64,000 nucleotides of DNA, from the NCBI RefSeq assembly GCF_030623445.1, contig NZ_CP130613.1:1860001-1924000 (forward strand). The letters are read 5' to 3'. The notes below the pieces were generated by a model. It did no database searches and had not been told where the DNA came from. It saw only the letters and a program-made list of their open reading frames with translations. The first letter of the stretch is position 1; each line of letters opens with the position of its first letter. Origin of the DNA: Pseudogemmatithrix spongiicola. Lineage in GTDB: Bacteria > Gemmatimonadota > Gemmatimonadetes > Gemmatimonadales > Gemmatimonadaceae. Below are positions 33,253 through 41,950 of this stretch, in pieces. A program made the translations under genes and the position numbers.

Positions 33253-34374
33253 TCAGATCGCCTGCGCCACGAGCGCGTCCAGCCGCAACCACCCTGTTGG
33301 CGTCAGCCGCACGCGGCTCCCGACGAGCGTCGCCCAGCCGGCGGCAACCCATGGCGCCACCTTCGCAACCTCGTCCGGCCGCAGCTCCAGGCCGTCCCTC
33401 GTGCGCAGCCCGAGATACCAGCGCTCGGCGGCCGACGATTGCTCGGCGACGACCTCCCGCCCCTCCACCGGGTCCTCGCCCGCCATCGCCTGCCGCTGCC
33501 AGGCCGCGTAGGCGGTCGTATTCCAGCGCCGCTCGCGCCCGTCGAACCCGTGGGCGGACGGCCCCAATCCGAGGTACGGGACGCCGGTCCAGTACGCCGA
33601 GTTGTGTCGGGCGCGCCGGCCCGGCTTGGCATAGTTGGAGACCTCGTAGTGCTCGAACCCCGCCGCCGTCAGGCGCTCGTGGGCCTCCAAGAACTCCCGT
33701 TCGTAGCGCTCCTCAGGCGCCTCCGCGACCTCTCCGCGCGCCGTCCAGCGCCCCAACGGGGTGTGCGATTCCACGGTCAGTCCGTACACCGAAACATGGT
33801 CCACGTCCAGGGACACCGCCGCCTCAAGATCGCCTGTCCAGCTTCTATTGAGATGCTCGGGGACGGCGAAGATGAGGTCAACAGACAGCTCGCGGATCCC
33901 TACAGCCTTGAGCGTCGCGACCGCTGCCCGCGCGCCCTCGGGGCCGTGCCCGCGATGCATCCAGTCGAGCACGGACGGGTCGAAGGACTGAACCCCGAGC
34001 GACACCCGGTTCACCCCGGCTGCCACCCAGCGCTCGGCGGCCTCAGCCGTCACGTCCTCCGGGTTGGCCTCCAGGGTGACTTCGGCGTCGCTGAGGAATG
34101 TGGATAAGTCGACGTGATTGGCCCAGCGCGCCAGTCTGTGGATAACTTGTTCCACGCCTGGTCCGCCGAGCTTGGAGGGCGTGCCCCCGCCGAAATAGAG
34201 CGACTTCAGAGGCCCATCGGGGTTCCGGATCTGCCGCGTGACCAATTCCGCCATTATGGCGTCTACGTATTCGGAGACCGGCACCTCGCGCCGCACGGCG
34301 ATCGAGAAGTCGCAGTACGAGCAGCGCCGTCCACAGAAAGGGACGTGCAGGTAGATGTGCTGGTAGTCGGTCAC
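33253..34374 (-). CDS. hemW: Radical SAM heme chaperone HemW-like
   Basis: A 373-residue radical SAM protein of the HemN/HemW group. The N-terminal cluster motif CGRRCSYCDF (CxxxCxxC) is followed by FGGGTPS, GVNRVSLGVQSF and a C-terminal HemN-type domain. It lacks the N-terminal extension of true HemN oxidases, so it is more likely the heme chaperone HemW than coproporphyrinogen dehydrogenase. Start GTG 34374 places HIYLHVPFC directly at the N-terminus, as in the family. Confidence 0.92.
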   Translation of the reverse strand: MTDYQHIYLHVPFCGRRCSYCDFSIAVRREVPVSEYVDAIMAELVTRQIRNPDGPLKSLYFGGGTPSKLGGPGVEQVIHRLARWANHVDLSTFLSDAEVTLEANPEDVTAEAAERWVAAGVNRVSLGVQSFDPSVLDWMHRGHGPEGARAAVATLKAVGIRELSVDLIFAVPEHLNRSWTGDLEAAVSLDVDHVSVYGLTVESHTPLGRWTARGEVAEAPEERYEREFLEAHERLTAAGFEHYEVSNYAKPGRRARHNSAYWTGVPYLGLGPSAHGFDGRERRWNTTAYAAWQRQAMAGEDPVEGREVVAEQSSAAERWYLGLRTRDGLELRPDEVAKVAPWVAAGWATLVGSRVRLTPTGWLRLDALVAQAI

Positions 34375-34520
34375 GCTGGGCGCGAGCAGGGGATTACCGG
34401 GCCGGATCGAAATCCCTGCAGAGCGGAGGGCCGCTGGCTGTCAGTGTCGCCACCTGACGCCAGACTCGCGCCACAACTGCCACGACGACGGTGGAATCCA
34501 CCCGTTGAAAATGACTTAAA

Positions 34521-34576
34521 GTAAATTCTCAAACTATTGTATTTCATGTGCTTATAGAACTCTAGCGAGAATTTAC
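34521..34576. other. AT-rich island with a 10-bp inverted repeat in the hemW-dprA gap
   Basis: The 370-base gap between the hemW start and the dprA stop contains no supportable gene. Its middle (about 34505-34620) is strikingly AT-rich for this genome. GTAAATTCTC (34521-34530) and GAGAATTTAC (34567-34576) form a perfect inverted repeat around 36 AT-rich bases. It could be a hemW promoter/operator region, a small RNA gene or an old insertion; nothing in the sequence decides. Confidence 0.45.
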
Positions 34577-34744
34577 AGAAAGTGCTTTGTGTAAGCGAGC
34601 GTGAACCAGATGCGGCAAATATCGCCTATGTTCCGTGCCGGTGCCAGAGGCAGAAATCGCCGAGCTGCTGGGAGTTCTGGCGCTGAGGAGATGGTTGGTC
34701 GGAGAGGTTGGGCGGGCGGGAGCAAGCGTGCGCGGTGCTGCCGA

Positions 34745-35656
34745 TCATGGTCCAAGCGAGGCCAGCGCGTAGCCGCCGTCCCCCGCCCTGGCGGCGCCGA
34801 GCATCTCGAGTCGCAGCAGTGAGTTCGAAACCTGTCGTATTGACAGAGATGTAACCGCTGCGATGTGCTCGACGGGGGCCGGCTGCAGCTCGAGGGCGGC
34901 GAGGATCGCGCGGTCGGCTGGCTCCCAGAGTTCGGTCGCCAGGCGCCGGGCGCGTCCCGGCGCGGCGTCGCCGATGTTGGGAAATGTGGAAAATCCCATG
35001 ACTACCAACAGATCTTCCACATCCAGAATTAGGTGGGCGCCATCGCGAGCCAGCTGGTTGGAGCCCGCCGCACGGGGGTCGTCCGCCAGTCCGGGGACCG
35101 CCCCCACTGACCGACCCAGCTGGGTGGCGACGGCGGCGGTGTTCAGGGCTCCCGACTTGTGCCCTGCCTCGACCACGATGGTCGCGCGGCACAGCCCGGC
35201 GATAATCCGGTTGCGGCGTGGGAAGCAGCCTGGGAAGGCTTTGGTTCCGGGCTCAACCTCTGACAACACGGCCCCATTTTCCTGGACAAGCTCGTGTAGC
35301 GTCCGGTGCCCTGCAGGGTATGGGACATCCACCCCAGTGCCTTGGACGGCCACCGTACGGCCTCCAGCGCGAACGGCGGCCGCGTGCGCGGCCGCGTCGA
35401 TGCCGCGGGCGAGTCCGGAGACCACAATCAGCCCCGCGCGGGCCGCCCCGGCCGCCAGCCGCTGGGCCATTCGGATGCCATAGGCTGAGGCCTCGCGGGT
35501 CCCCACGATGGCCACGAAGCCCTCCGGGCCGACCTCCAGCACGGAGGGGTCGCCCAGCAACCACAAACCTTTGGGTGGTATCGAAAGCTCGCCCAGTTGG
35601 GCGGGCAGCTCCGCGGCGGGACACCACTGGGGGGTCCGCGCCGGGGCGGGAGTCAC
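34745..35656 (-). CDS. dprA: DNA-processing protein DprA
   Basis: DprA (303 residues) loads RecA on incoming single-stranded DNA in natural transformation. The Rossmann core shows IVGTREASAYGIRMAQRLA, VSGLARGIDAAAHAAA, FPRRNRIIAGL and VVEAGHKSGAL. A short C-terminal winged helix follows (after residue 235). The N-terminal SAM-like domain of longer homologues is missing or very short. GTG 35656 lies 36 bases after the obgE stop. Confidence 0.93.
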   Translation of the reverse strand: MTPAPARTPQWCPAAELPAQLGELSIPPKGLWLLGDPSVLEVGPEGFVAIVGTREASAYGIRMAQRLAAGAARAGLIVVSGLARGIDAAAHAAAVRAGGRTVAVQGTGVDVPYPAGHRTLHELVQENGAVLSEVEPGTKAFPGCFPRRNRIIAGLCRATIVVEAGHKSGALNTAAVATQLGRSVGAVPGLADDPRAAGSNQLARDGAHLILDVEDLLVVMGFSTFPNIGDAAPGRARRLATELWEPADRAILAALELQPAPVEHIAAVTSLSIRQVSNSLLRLEMLGAARAGDGGYALASLGP

Positions 35657-35692
35657 GCGCGGCGAGGCCTCAGGCCGCGAATCACGGCCACC

Positions 35693-36706
35693 TCAGGTAT
35701 TGCCACTCGGCAGCTCCCCCGCCGCCTTCCGAAGCTCGAGCAGCCGGCTCCACCAGGCCGCCTTGAGCTCGTCGAGGCCGATGCGGCCAGCCGCCGAGAT
35801 CGACCACTTCCCGAACGCCGCCGGTGCCTCGATCTCGGGCACGTAGTCCTCGCCGAGGAGGTCGAGCTTGGTGAAGACGACGCAATGCGGCTTGGCGGCC
35901 AGCTCCGGCGAGTAGTTCTGGACCTCCGCCCGCAGCTGGTCGTACTCGGCCTGCCAGTCCATCGCGTCGATGGGGATCATGAAGGCCAGGATGCGCGTGC
36001 GCTCGATGTGGCGCAGGAACTGGAGCCCGAGCCCCTTCCCTGTGTGGGCGCCCTCGATGATGCCCGGGATGTCGGCGACCACGAAGGTGCGCGAATCGGA
36101 GAGCTGCACGACGCCCAAGTTCGGCGCGAGGGTCGTGAACGGGTAGTCGGCGATCTTGGGCCGCGCCGCGGAGATAACGGAAAGCAGCGTGCTCTTACCC
36201 GCGTTCGGCTGCCCCACGAGCCCGATGTCGGCGATGAGCTTGAGCTCGAGCTCCAGCGTCTTCATCTCGCCTTCTTCGCCCGGCTGCCACTCGCGCGGCG
36301 CCTGGTGCGTGGCAGTCGCAAAGAAGGCGTTGCCCTTCCCGCCGCGGCCGCCCTTGGCGACGACGAACTCTTGCCCATGCTCGAGGATTTCGCCGAGGCG
36401 GATGCCGGTGTCGCGATCGCGGATCACGGTCCCCGGCGGTACCGGAAGCACGACGTCCTTGCCCGAGCGCCCCGTCTTGTTCGATCCCATCCCGTGCTCG
36501 CCGCGCTCGGCTTCCCAGTGATCCCGGTAGGTGAAGTCGAGCAGCGTGCTCAGGTTCGCGTCGCCGCGCACGATGATGTCCCCGCCCTTGCCGCCGTCGC
36601 CGCCGTCGGGGCCGCCCATGGGGGCGAACTTTTCGCGGCGGAAGGACGTGCAGCCGGAGCCGCCGGTGCCGGCGGTCACGCGGACGGAAACGAGATCGAT
36701 GAACAT
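35693..36706 (-). CDS. obgE: Obg-family GTPase
   Basis: ObgE/CgtA (337 residues) is a ribosome-associated GTPase in 50S assembly and stress control. The glycine-rich Obg fold (GGSGCTSFRREKFAPMGG, DGGDGGKGGDI) fills residues 1-160. The G domain starts with GQPNAGKSTLLS and has switch II DIPGIIEGAH and a FTKLDLL specificity motif. There is no C-terminal OCT domain. The start ATG 36706 lies 64 bases downstream of inverted-repeat element G. Confidence 0.96.
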   Translation of the reverse strand: MFIDLVSVRVTAGTGGSGCTSFRREKFAPMGGPDGGDGGKGGDIIVRGDANLSTLLDFTYRDHWEAERGEHGMGSNKTGRSGKDVVLPVPPGTVIRDRDTGIRLGEILEHGQEFVVAKGGRGGKGNAFFATATHQAPREWQPGEEGEMKTLELELKLIADIGLVGQPNAGKSTLLSVISAARPKIADYPFTTLAPNLGVVQLSDSRTFVVADIPGIIEGAHTGKGLGLQFLRHIERTRILAFMIPIDAMDWQAEYDQLRAEVQNYSPELAAKPHCVVFTKLDLLGEDYVPEIEAPAAFGKWSISAAGRIGLDELKAAWWSRLLELRKAAGELPSGNT

Positions 36707-36770
36707 GCGCGGAAGCTAATCGAGCGCGCCCCTCTCCCGTATCGTCTTCCCGCTTCCGGTGCGCTTGTCA

Positions 36771-36929
36771 TGCTGGGAGAGGGGAGACGGCGGTACGGGC
36801 GGAGGGGGGCCGAGGTGATACGGGAGAGGAGAGACGGTGGGGAGACGGGCGACGTACGTGAGACGTCTACCCCCCATCTCCCCCATTCCCCTCTCTCCAT
36901 CCCCGCCCGTACCGCCCTCTCCCCTGCCC
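36771..36929. repeat. Long inverted-repeat element, copy G (both arms, no gene)
   Basis: The left arm begins TGCTGGGAGAGGGGAGACGG, then CGGTACGGGCGG. The inner region has GACGTACGTGAGACGTCTAC. The right arm ends CCGCCCTCTCCCCTGCCCC, touching the TAG stop (36930-36932) of the next minus-strand gene. The arms are of the same consensus as those flanking the four-helix-bundle gene. Confidence 0.75.
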
Positions 36930-37568
36930 CTATTTCCCCAGCACTCGAGCAAACAAGAGGCGCGCCCTCAGCAAATGGGCCGCCGGGACCACACCCTCCA
37001 GCGCGCCCAGCACCCCAGCAATCTCCTCAGAAGCTGACCCCGCATTCAGCGATCCGTACAGATGCGAGTGCAACTGCCGATCCTGCCCCATCGCCACACA
37101 CGCCGCCACAATGCACAACTCCCGCAGCCGCAGCTCCATCCCCTGCCGCGACAGGATCTTCCCGTATCCCTCGACAATCATCCACTCGTCGAGCGACGGA
37201 TGCAGATGCGTGATGTTCTCCCGCAGCTTCTGGTAGAACTTCCCGTAGACGATCTCGCAGGTCTGCTCCCCCTGCGTCCGCCATCTCCAGAGGCTCGGCT
37301 CCGGGATATCCTCACGGGCAGGCGCCGGCGAGCCGCTCACTTTGCGCCACTCGCGCATCGCGTTGAGCGAACGCGGGAATCCCGCCATCAGATAGCTCTG
37401 GAGGATGCACTCCTCCACCCACGGCGTCGGGACGTCGGCGTCGATGGCCTCTTGGCATGCCGTGCGGATTTCGGGCTCGGAGCCGGCGGCGATCACCGCC
37501 GAGAGCCGCACGAGGGCGGCGAGGTCCGCTGGGAGCGCGGGCACCGGCGTCGACCGTTGCGGACTCAT
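36930..37568 (-). CDS. Carboxymuconolactone decarboxylase/AhpD-like protein
   Basis: A 212-residue all-helical protein with two repeats of the AhpD/CMD fold. The second repeat includes ELCIVAACVAMGQDRQLHSHLYGSLNAG split around the Gln-His region where AhpD proteins carry CxxC and His. The cysteine pair of AhpD is not present (one Cys in ELCIVAACVA spaced differently), so peroxidase-reductant activity is doubtful. The substrate is unknown. It overlaps the asparaginase stop region by 4 bases and ends exactly at element G. Confidence 0.75.
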   Translation of the reverse strand: MSPQRSTPVPALPADLAALVRLSAVIAAGSEPEIRTACQEAIDADVPTPWVEECILQSYLMAGFPRSLNAMREWRKVSGSPAPAREDIPEPSLWRWRTQGEQTCEIVYGKFYQKLRENITHLHPSLDEWMIVEGYGKILSRQGMELRLRELCIVAACVAMGQDRQLHSHLYGSLNAGSASEEIAGVLGALEGVVPAAHLLRARLLFARVLGK

Positions 37569-38560
37569 GCGCGCAACGCGCTCCGTACCTGCCCCACGGA
37601 CTCGCCGCGGGTGTTCTTGATCGGCCGCTCTACGAACTCGGCGAGGCGCGACGGCAGCGACTGCGGCAGCACGCTGAGTTGCTGAAGGGCCCGCAGCACG
37701 GCCACATGTTGGGCGCGCTGTGCGCCGTCCTCGACCTTCACCGCCAGGCCGATGCCCAACGAAGGCACCGTGACCGTGTGCACGCCCTCGGCGCCGACCT
37801 TGGCGATCACGGCGCCCTTGGTCTCCTCGAGCAGCACCGTATCGAAGCGCTCCGTGCCACCGATCAGGTGCGGATGTTTTCTGATGGCAGCGGCAGTGCG
37901 CGCCGGCAGCTCTTCGCCCGCATGCACCGCGCGGCCCCAGCGGGCGTAGGCCAAGGCCATGCGGTCCAGCGGCAGGGCCATCACGGCCACGCCGCAGCCA
38001 TCCACGCCGAGCGGCATGTCGTCGAGCGGCACGCCGGTCCAGGCGGAGACCTCGCCGAGGCAGGCGCGCTGGACGGGGTGATCGGCAGCCTCGTAGCCCA
38101 CAGTGGCCCAGCCGGCCGTCTTGGCGCGGGCGAGCATGGCGGCGTGCTTGCCGGAACAGTTGTTGTGCAGGCGCGTGGGGATGGCGCCGCTCTCGCGCAG
38201 GACTCGGGCGCCGCGCGTGGTCAACGGCTCGTGAGGGCCGCAGGCGAGGTCGCCTTCCTCAAGACCGATGGAGGCCAGCATGCGCTCGGCGATCGCCACA
38301 TGCTCAGGTTCGCCGCCGTGCGAGGCGCAGGCGAGGGCGAGTTCCTCGTGGCCCCAGCCAAGCTGCTCGAAGCCACCGCTGGCGAGCAGCGGGAGCACCT
38401 GGAAGGGCTTGGCGCAGCTGCGCCACATCGTGACCAGGGCCGCGTCGCGGGCGGCGGCGATGAGCACATCGTCCGCGCCGATGACCGCGGCGTGCACGCG
38501 GTGCAGCGACTCAACGGTGTCGCCGCGGGTGATCTCGACGTCGAGGTTCAGGGCGAGCAT
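37565..38560 (-). CDS. L-asparaginase II family protein
   Basis: A 331-residue protein of the bacterial asparaginase II-like (Rhizobium type) family. Conserved features are SCAKPFQVLPLL, CASHGGEPEHV, LHNNCSGKHAAML and GVDGCGVAVMALPL. It would hydrolyse asparagine to aspartate and ammonia; activity is inferred from the family. It is followed with a 4-base overlap by the CMD-like gene. Confidence 0.88.
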   Translation of the reverse strand: MLALNLDVEITRGDTVESLHRVHAAVIGADDVLIAAARDAALVTMWRSCAKPFQVLPLLASGGFEQLGWGHEELALACASHGGEPEHVAIAERMLASIGLEEGDLACGPHEPLTTRGARVLRESGAIPTRLHNNCSGKHAAMLARAKTAGWATVGYEAADHPVQRACLGEVSAWTGVPLDDMPLGVDGCGVAVMALPLDRMALAYARWGRAVHAGEELPARTAAAIRKHPHLIGGTERFDTVLLEETKGAVIAKVGAEGVHTVTVPSLGIGLAVKVEDGAQRAQHVAVLRALQQLSVLPQSLPSRLAEFVERPIKNTRGESVGQVRSALRA

Positions 38561-38572
38561 GGTCCGTGCAAG

Positions 38573-39556
38573 CTAATCGGCGCGCTCGGCGAGCAATGCG
38601 GCCACGGCCGCGGCGACCCGCGCGGGGGGTACGTCAACAAGGCAGCGGTTCAACGCGCACGGCGCGTAGTCTCGCCCATCGTAGCAGGGGGCGCAGGGCA
38701 GTCCCGCGGCAGCGGAGACGACCGTGACCCGAGCCTGCGGCGCCACGAACGACGCCGGCGGTGTGGGGCCAAACAGCGCGACGGCGGGGGTATCGGTGAG
38801 TTGCGCGAGATGCAGCGTGCCCGAGTCGTGCGTGACGATGGCGTCGGCGGCAGCAATGCGATGCAGCAGTTGCTCGACGGAGTCCTGCCCGATCGCATTC
38901 TCGGCGCTCGGCACGGCATTAAGCACAGGCGCGGCGTCCTCGGCATCGCTGGGCGCGCCGATCACGCTGAGCCGGTAGCCCTCGGCGTGGAGCTGCGTCG
39001 CCAACGCCACCCAATGGGCGAGCGGCCAGCGGCGCAGCGGGTTGTCGCGCAGCACGTTGCGCGCGCCACCGGGGGCGAGTAGGACGTGGCGCGCGCGTGG
39101 ACGCGCCGGAGGCGCACCGGTCGGCCAAAATAAGGGCGCAAACTGCGCGACCGCGTCTTCGTCCACGAATCGGGCATAGGCGTCGCCATGCCATTGCCCC
39201 TTGGGCGCGCCGTCGCGCACCACGCGAACGTCACGGATGCGCGCCCCGCGCAGCAACGCGGCGTACCGCGGGTCTGCGTGCGCCACCAACGCGAGGTCCC
39301 ACGGCCCGCGACCGATCGCCCGCACGGCACGCAGTGCGGCGATCCAGCGCCGCACGCCGCGCCCCGCGAGCAGCGCATCGGCATCGATGCCGAGGACTTC
39401 GTCCACGCCGCGAAAGCGACGCACAAGGGGCACGAGGCCGTGCGCGGTCACCCAGGTGATGTGCGCCTCCGGATGGCGGGCACGGATGGCGCCCAGCATG
39501 GTCGAGGCCATGACGGTGTCGCCCATGGCCGCGAGTTTCACGATGAGCGCGCGCAT
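38573..39556 (-). CDS. Glycosyltransferase family 9 (heptosyltransferase-like)
   Basis: A 327-residue GT-B enzyme of the ADP-heptose:LPS heptosyltransferase family. The opening MRALIVKLAAMGDTVMAS, LVAHADPRYAALL and the C-terminal THDSGTLHLAQLTDTPAVALFGPT motif are typical. With the heptose-7-phosphate kinase and gmhA in the same window it fits LPS core assembly. Start ATG 39556 matches the family; the CCA-adding gene ends 5 bases upstream. Confidence 0.9.
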   Translation of the reverse strand: MRALIVKLAAMGDTVMASTMLGAIRARHPEAHITWVTAHGLVPLVRRFRGVDEVLGIDADALLAGRGVRRWIAALRAVRAIGRGPWDLALVAHADPRYAALLRGARIRDVRVVRDGAPKGQWHGDAYARFVDEDAVAQFAPLFWPTGAPPARPRARHVLLAPGGARNVLRDNPLRRWPLAHWVALATQLHAEGYRLSVIGAPSDAEDAAPVLNAVPSAENAIGQDSVEQLLHRIAAADAIVTHDSGTLHLAQLTDTPAVALFGPTPPASFVAPQARVTVVSAAAGLPCAPCYDGRDYAPCALNRCLVDVPPARVAAAVAALLAERAD

Positions 39557-39560
39557 GGGC

Positions 39561-40814
39561 TCAGGCACGGCGCGCGCGCACCACCGCGAGCAGCGCCTCA
39601 CGCGTGTTGCGCGTGGGGTCCGCGAGGACGACTTCGAGGAGCTGCTTGAGTACGTCCCCCATGGCCTTGCCGGGGGCGACGCCTTCGCGCTGCAGGTCTT
39701 CGCCGTCGATCGCGAGATCGCCGATGCTCAGTGGATCGCGGAAGGCCACCCGCAGGGCACGGCGATACAGCGCGCGGCCGGCATTGGCCTGCACCGCCGT
39801 GGCCCCCTCGGCTTTGGCACGGGCCCAGAGGACACGCGCGAGGCTGGGCACCATCAGGCGGCCCACCTTCGCGACCGCGCGCCGGAGGTCCGCGTCACGC
39901 AACTCGGTGACTTCGGACCACCGGTGGTCCCCCGCCGCCTCGGCGAGACTGACGGCCGCACGCGCCTCGACATTGCTGAACTTGAGGTCCTTGAGGGTCT
40001 TCTCGAGCGTGCGCGGCGGCCTCACCCCGGGCTCCACGAACAGCGCCGCGAGGCGCAGCACGCGCCGCTCGTGGCGCCCCAGCGGGAGATGGTCAATCGC
40101 CAGGAAGCGCGCGCGAGGGGCGTCGGCGAGCGCGGGCACCAGCGCCGCGAAGATACCCGCCTCGCGATACCGCTCCAGCGTGACACTGGGGCGAGCGACC
40201 TGCTCCATCACCTTCTCCAACTCCTGCTTCACGCGCTCCATCGAGAGGCGGCCCAGGTGTGGCGCGCTGTCCTTGATCGCCTGCCAGGTGGCGGGATCCA
40301 CCGCGAAGTCGAAGCGGCCCGCGAAGCGCAACGCGCGCAACGCACGCAGGCGATCCTCCTGCATGCGCTGCTGCGCGTCACCCACGCAGCGCACGATGCG
40401 GCGCTCGAGGTCCGCGCGACCGTCGAAGGGATCGCGCAGCGCCAGCGTCTCCGCGTGCACCGCGATGGCATTGATGGTGAAGTCACGGCGCGCGAGGTCT
40501 TCGTCGAGCGAGGCGCCGAACTTCACGACGGCGTGGCGGCCGTCAGTCTCGACATCGTGGCGAAACGTCGTGACCTCGTGCAGGACGCCGTCGCGGTCGA
40601 GCACGCCGACGGTGCCGAACTGGATGCCGACGGGGATGGTGCGCTTGAACAACTGCTGCACCTGTTCCGGACGGGCGCTGGTGGCGATATCCCAGTCGAG
40701 CGTCGCAATGCCGAGAAGGGCGTCACGCACCGCACCGCCGACGCACCAGGCTTCGTGGCCGGCGGCTTCGAGGGTGCGCGTGATGGCGCGGACGGCGGCG
40801 GGGGGCTGGAGCAT
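39561..40814 (-). CDS. cca: CCA tRNA nucleotidyltransferase/poly(A) polymerase family
   Basis: A 417-residue class II nucleotidyltransferase. The catalytic motif is WCVGGAVRDALLG with LDWDIAT, followed by RRDFTINAIAVH and EDRLRALRALRFAGRF. It would add or repair the 3' CCA of tRNAs, needed here because both tRNA genes in the window lack an encoded CCA. A poly(A) polymerase of the same family cannot be excluded. Start ATG 40814. Confidence 0.92.
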   Translation of the reverse strand: MLQPPAAVRAITRTLEAAGHEAWCVGGAVRDALLGIATLDWDIATSARPEQVQQLFKRTIPVGIQFGTVGVLDRDGVLHEVTTFRHDVETDGRHAVVKFGASLDEDLARRDFTINAIAVHAETLALRDPFDGRADLERRIVRCVGDAQQRMQEDRLRALRALRFAGRFDFAVDPATWQAIKDSAPHLGRLSMERVKQELEKVMEQVARPSVTLERYREAGIFAALVPALADAPRARFLAIDHLPLGRHERRVLRLAALFVEPGVRPPRTLEKTLKDLKFSNVEARAAVSLAEAAGDHRWSEVTELRDADLRRAVAKVGRLMVPSLARVLWARAKAEGATAVQANAGRALYRRALRVAFRDPLSIGDLAIDGEDLQREGVAPGKAMGDVLKQLLEVVLADPTRNTREALLAVVRARRA

Positions 40815-40854
40815 CAATTACAAAGGTAGACGGCGCACGAGGGGTGGGCGATTG

Positions 40855-41781
40855 TCAGTCCTTGCTCGCCCCTCGAGTGCGGGCGCTGACGGCAAGCCCG
40901 ACCAGCAGGATTGTGCCGCCGAGGAGCGTGCTCGGCGTGGGCAACTCGCGGATACCGGGAAGCAGGGCCGCAATCAGCGCGGCGCCGACGGGCTCGGCGA
41001 GCAGCGCGACGCTCACCACGTAGGCCGGGACGTAGCGCAGGGCCCAGTTGAATCCCGTGTGGCCCGCGAGCATAGGGCCGAGGGCGATCAGGGCGAAGAT
41101 ACCGAGCTCGCGTGGGGCATAGGGCCAAAGCGGCGTCGCCGTGAATGCCGCCGCGATCAACAGGGACACGAGGCAGGCCCCGTACACCAGCGCGACGTAG
41201 GGCCAGAGCGACAGCCGCTGCCGGAGCGACCGGCCGGCGAGGTAGTAGAGCCCGACGGTCAGCGCTCCGATCACCGCGAGTGTGTTGCCAAGCATCGCTG
41301 CGGAGCCAACGGCCTGCCCGCCATCTGCGGGAGCCGTCTCCGACCCAGGGGCGAGCGCGACCAAAGCGGCGCCAAGCAGGGCAATCGCAATGCCCATCAG
41401 CTGTGGCCGCGTCGGCCGTTCGTCGAGCCACAGGGCCGAGCCGGCCACGATGACAATGGGATGCAGATTCACCAGCAGCACGCTGGCCGCGATCGTCGTC
41501 AGACCAAGCGAAGCGATCCAGCTCCAGAAGTGCAGCGCGAGCAACGCCCCTGCCCCGCCTGCGATGGCCAAATCGCGAGTGCTGAGCCCGCGCCACTCGC
41601 GCCAACTGCCGGTCGCGAGCAGCGGCACAGCGAGGATCAACAGGGAGAGCAGGAGTCGCCACACCGCGATTGCCAGCGGCGGGGCACCCGCCAGCCGCGC
41701 GAGGGGCCCCGACACCGAGATTCCCGCAGTCGCCAGCGCGATGACGCCGAGGATGCGAGCAGGAGACGGCCGAGCGTGCAC
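40855..41781 (-). CDS. EamA/DMT-family transporter
   Basis: A membrane protein of about 308 residues with ten predicted helices in two EamA repeats (first about 10-135, second about 160-295). It contains WRLLLSLLILAVPLLA and a LHFWSWIASLGLTTIAASVLL half-repeat helix pair. These drug/metabolite transporters export small metabolites; the substrate is unknown. Start GTG 41781 (VHARPSPARILG) places the first helix near the N-terminus; upstream the frame runs through hairpin element R3. Confidence 0.88.
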   Translation of the reverse strand: MHARPSPARILGVIALATAGISVSGPLARLAGAPPLAIAVWRLLLSLLILAVPLLATGSWREWRGLSTRDLAIAGGAGALLALHFWSWIASLGLTTIAASVLLVNLHPIVIVAGSALWLDERPTRPQLMGIAIALLGAALVALAPGSETAPADGGQAVGSAAMLGNTLAVIGALTVGLYYLAGRSLRQRLSLWPYVALVYGACLVSLLIAAAFTATPLWPYAPRELGIFALIALGPMLAGHTGFNWALRYVPAYVVSVALLAEPVGAALIAALLPGIRELPTPSTLLGGTILLVGLAVSARTRGASKD

Positions 41782-41820
41782 CGCGGGAAGTTGCGCGCGC
41801 GGCAACTCGGTTACTAGAGG

Positions 41821-41896
41821 GGCTGGTCGCCCGCGGCGCCCGAAGGGACCGTGCGCGAAGCGGCCAGGTCCCGCAGGGCGTCGCGGGCGACCAGCC
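41821..41896. repeat. Hairpin element R3: 34-nt conserved core within a 21-bp stem
   Basis: The stem (41821-41841 with 41876-41896) is 21 bp with one G-T position and a sequence unrelated to R1 and R2 except near the loop. The 34-nt core (41842-41875) begins GAAGGGACCGTGCGCGAAGC and differs from that of R2 at one base. It lies between divergent genes (EamA transporter and heptose kinase), so it cannot be a simple terminator of either. Confidence 0.8.
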
Positions 41897-41950
41897 AAGC
41901 CGGCAGAATACGCTCTCGCATCCCACGCGGCTAACGGCGAACTTTCAGGC

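Noticed and set aside
34521-34576. The AT-rich inverted repeat considered as a dif/XerCD site or replication origin.
   Set aside because: It does not match the dif consensus, no DnaA boxes were seen, and no replication-initiation or xer genes are adjacent.
41821-41950. N-terminal extension of the EamA transporter through hairpin R3 up to 41958.
   Set aside because: The extension is translated repeat (RPRRPAGPGRFAHGPFG) absent from the family; GTG 41781 puts the first membrane helix at the N-terminus.
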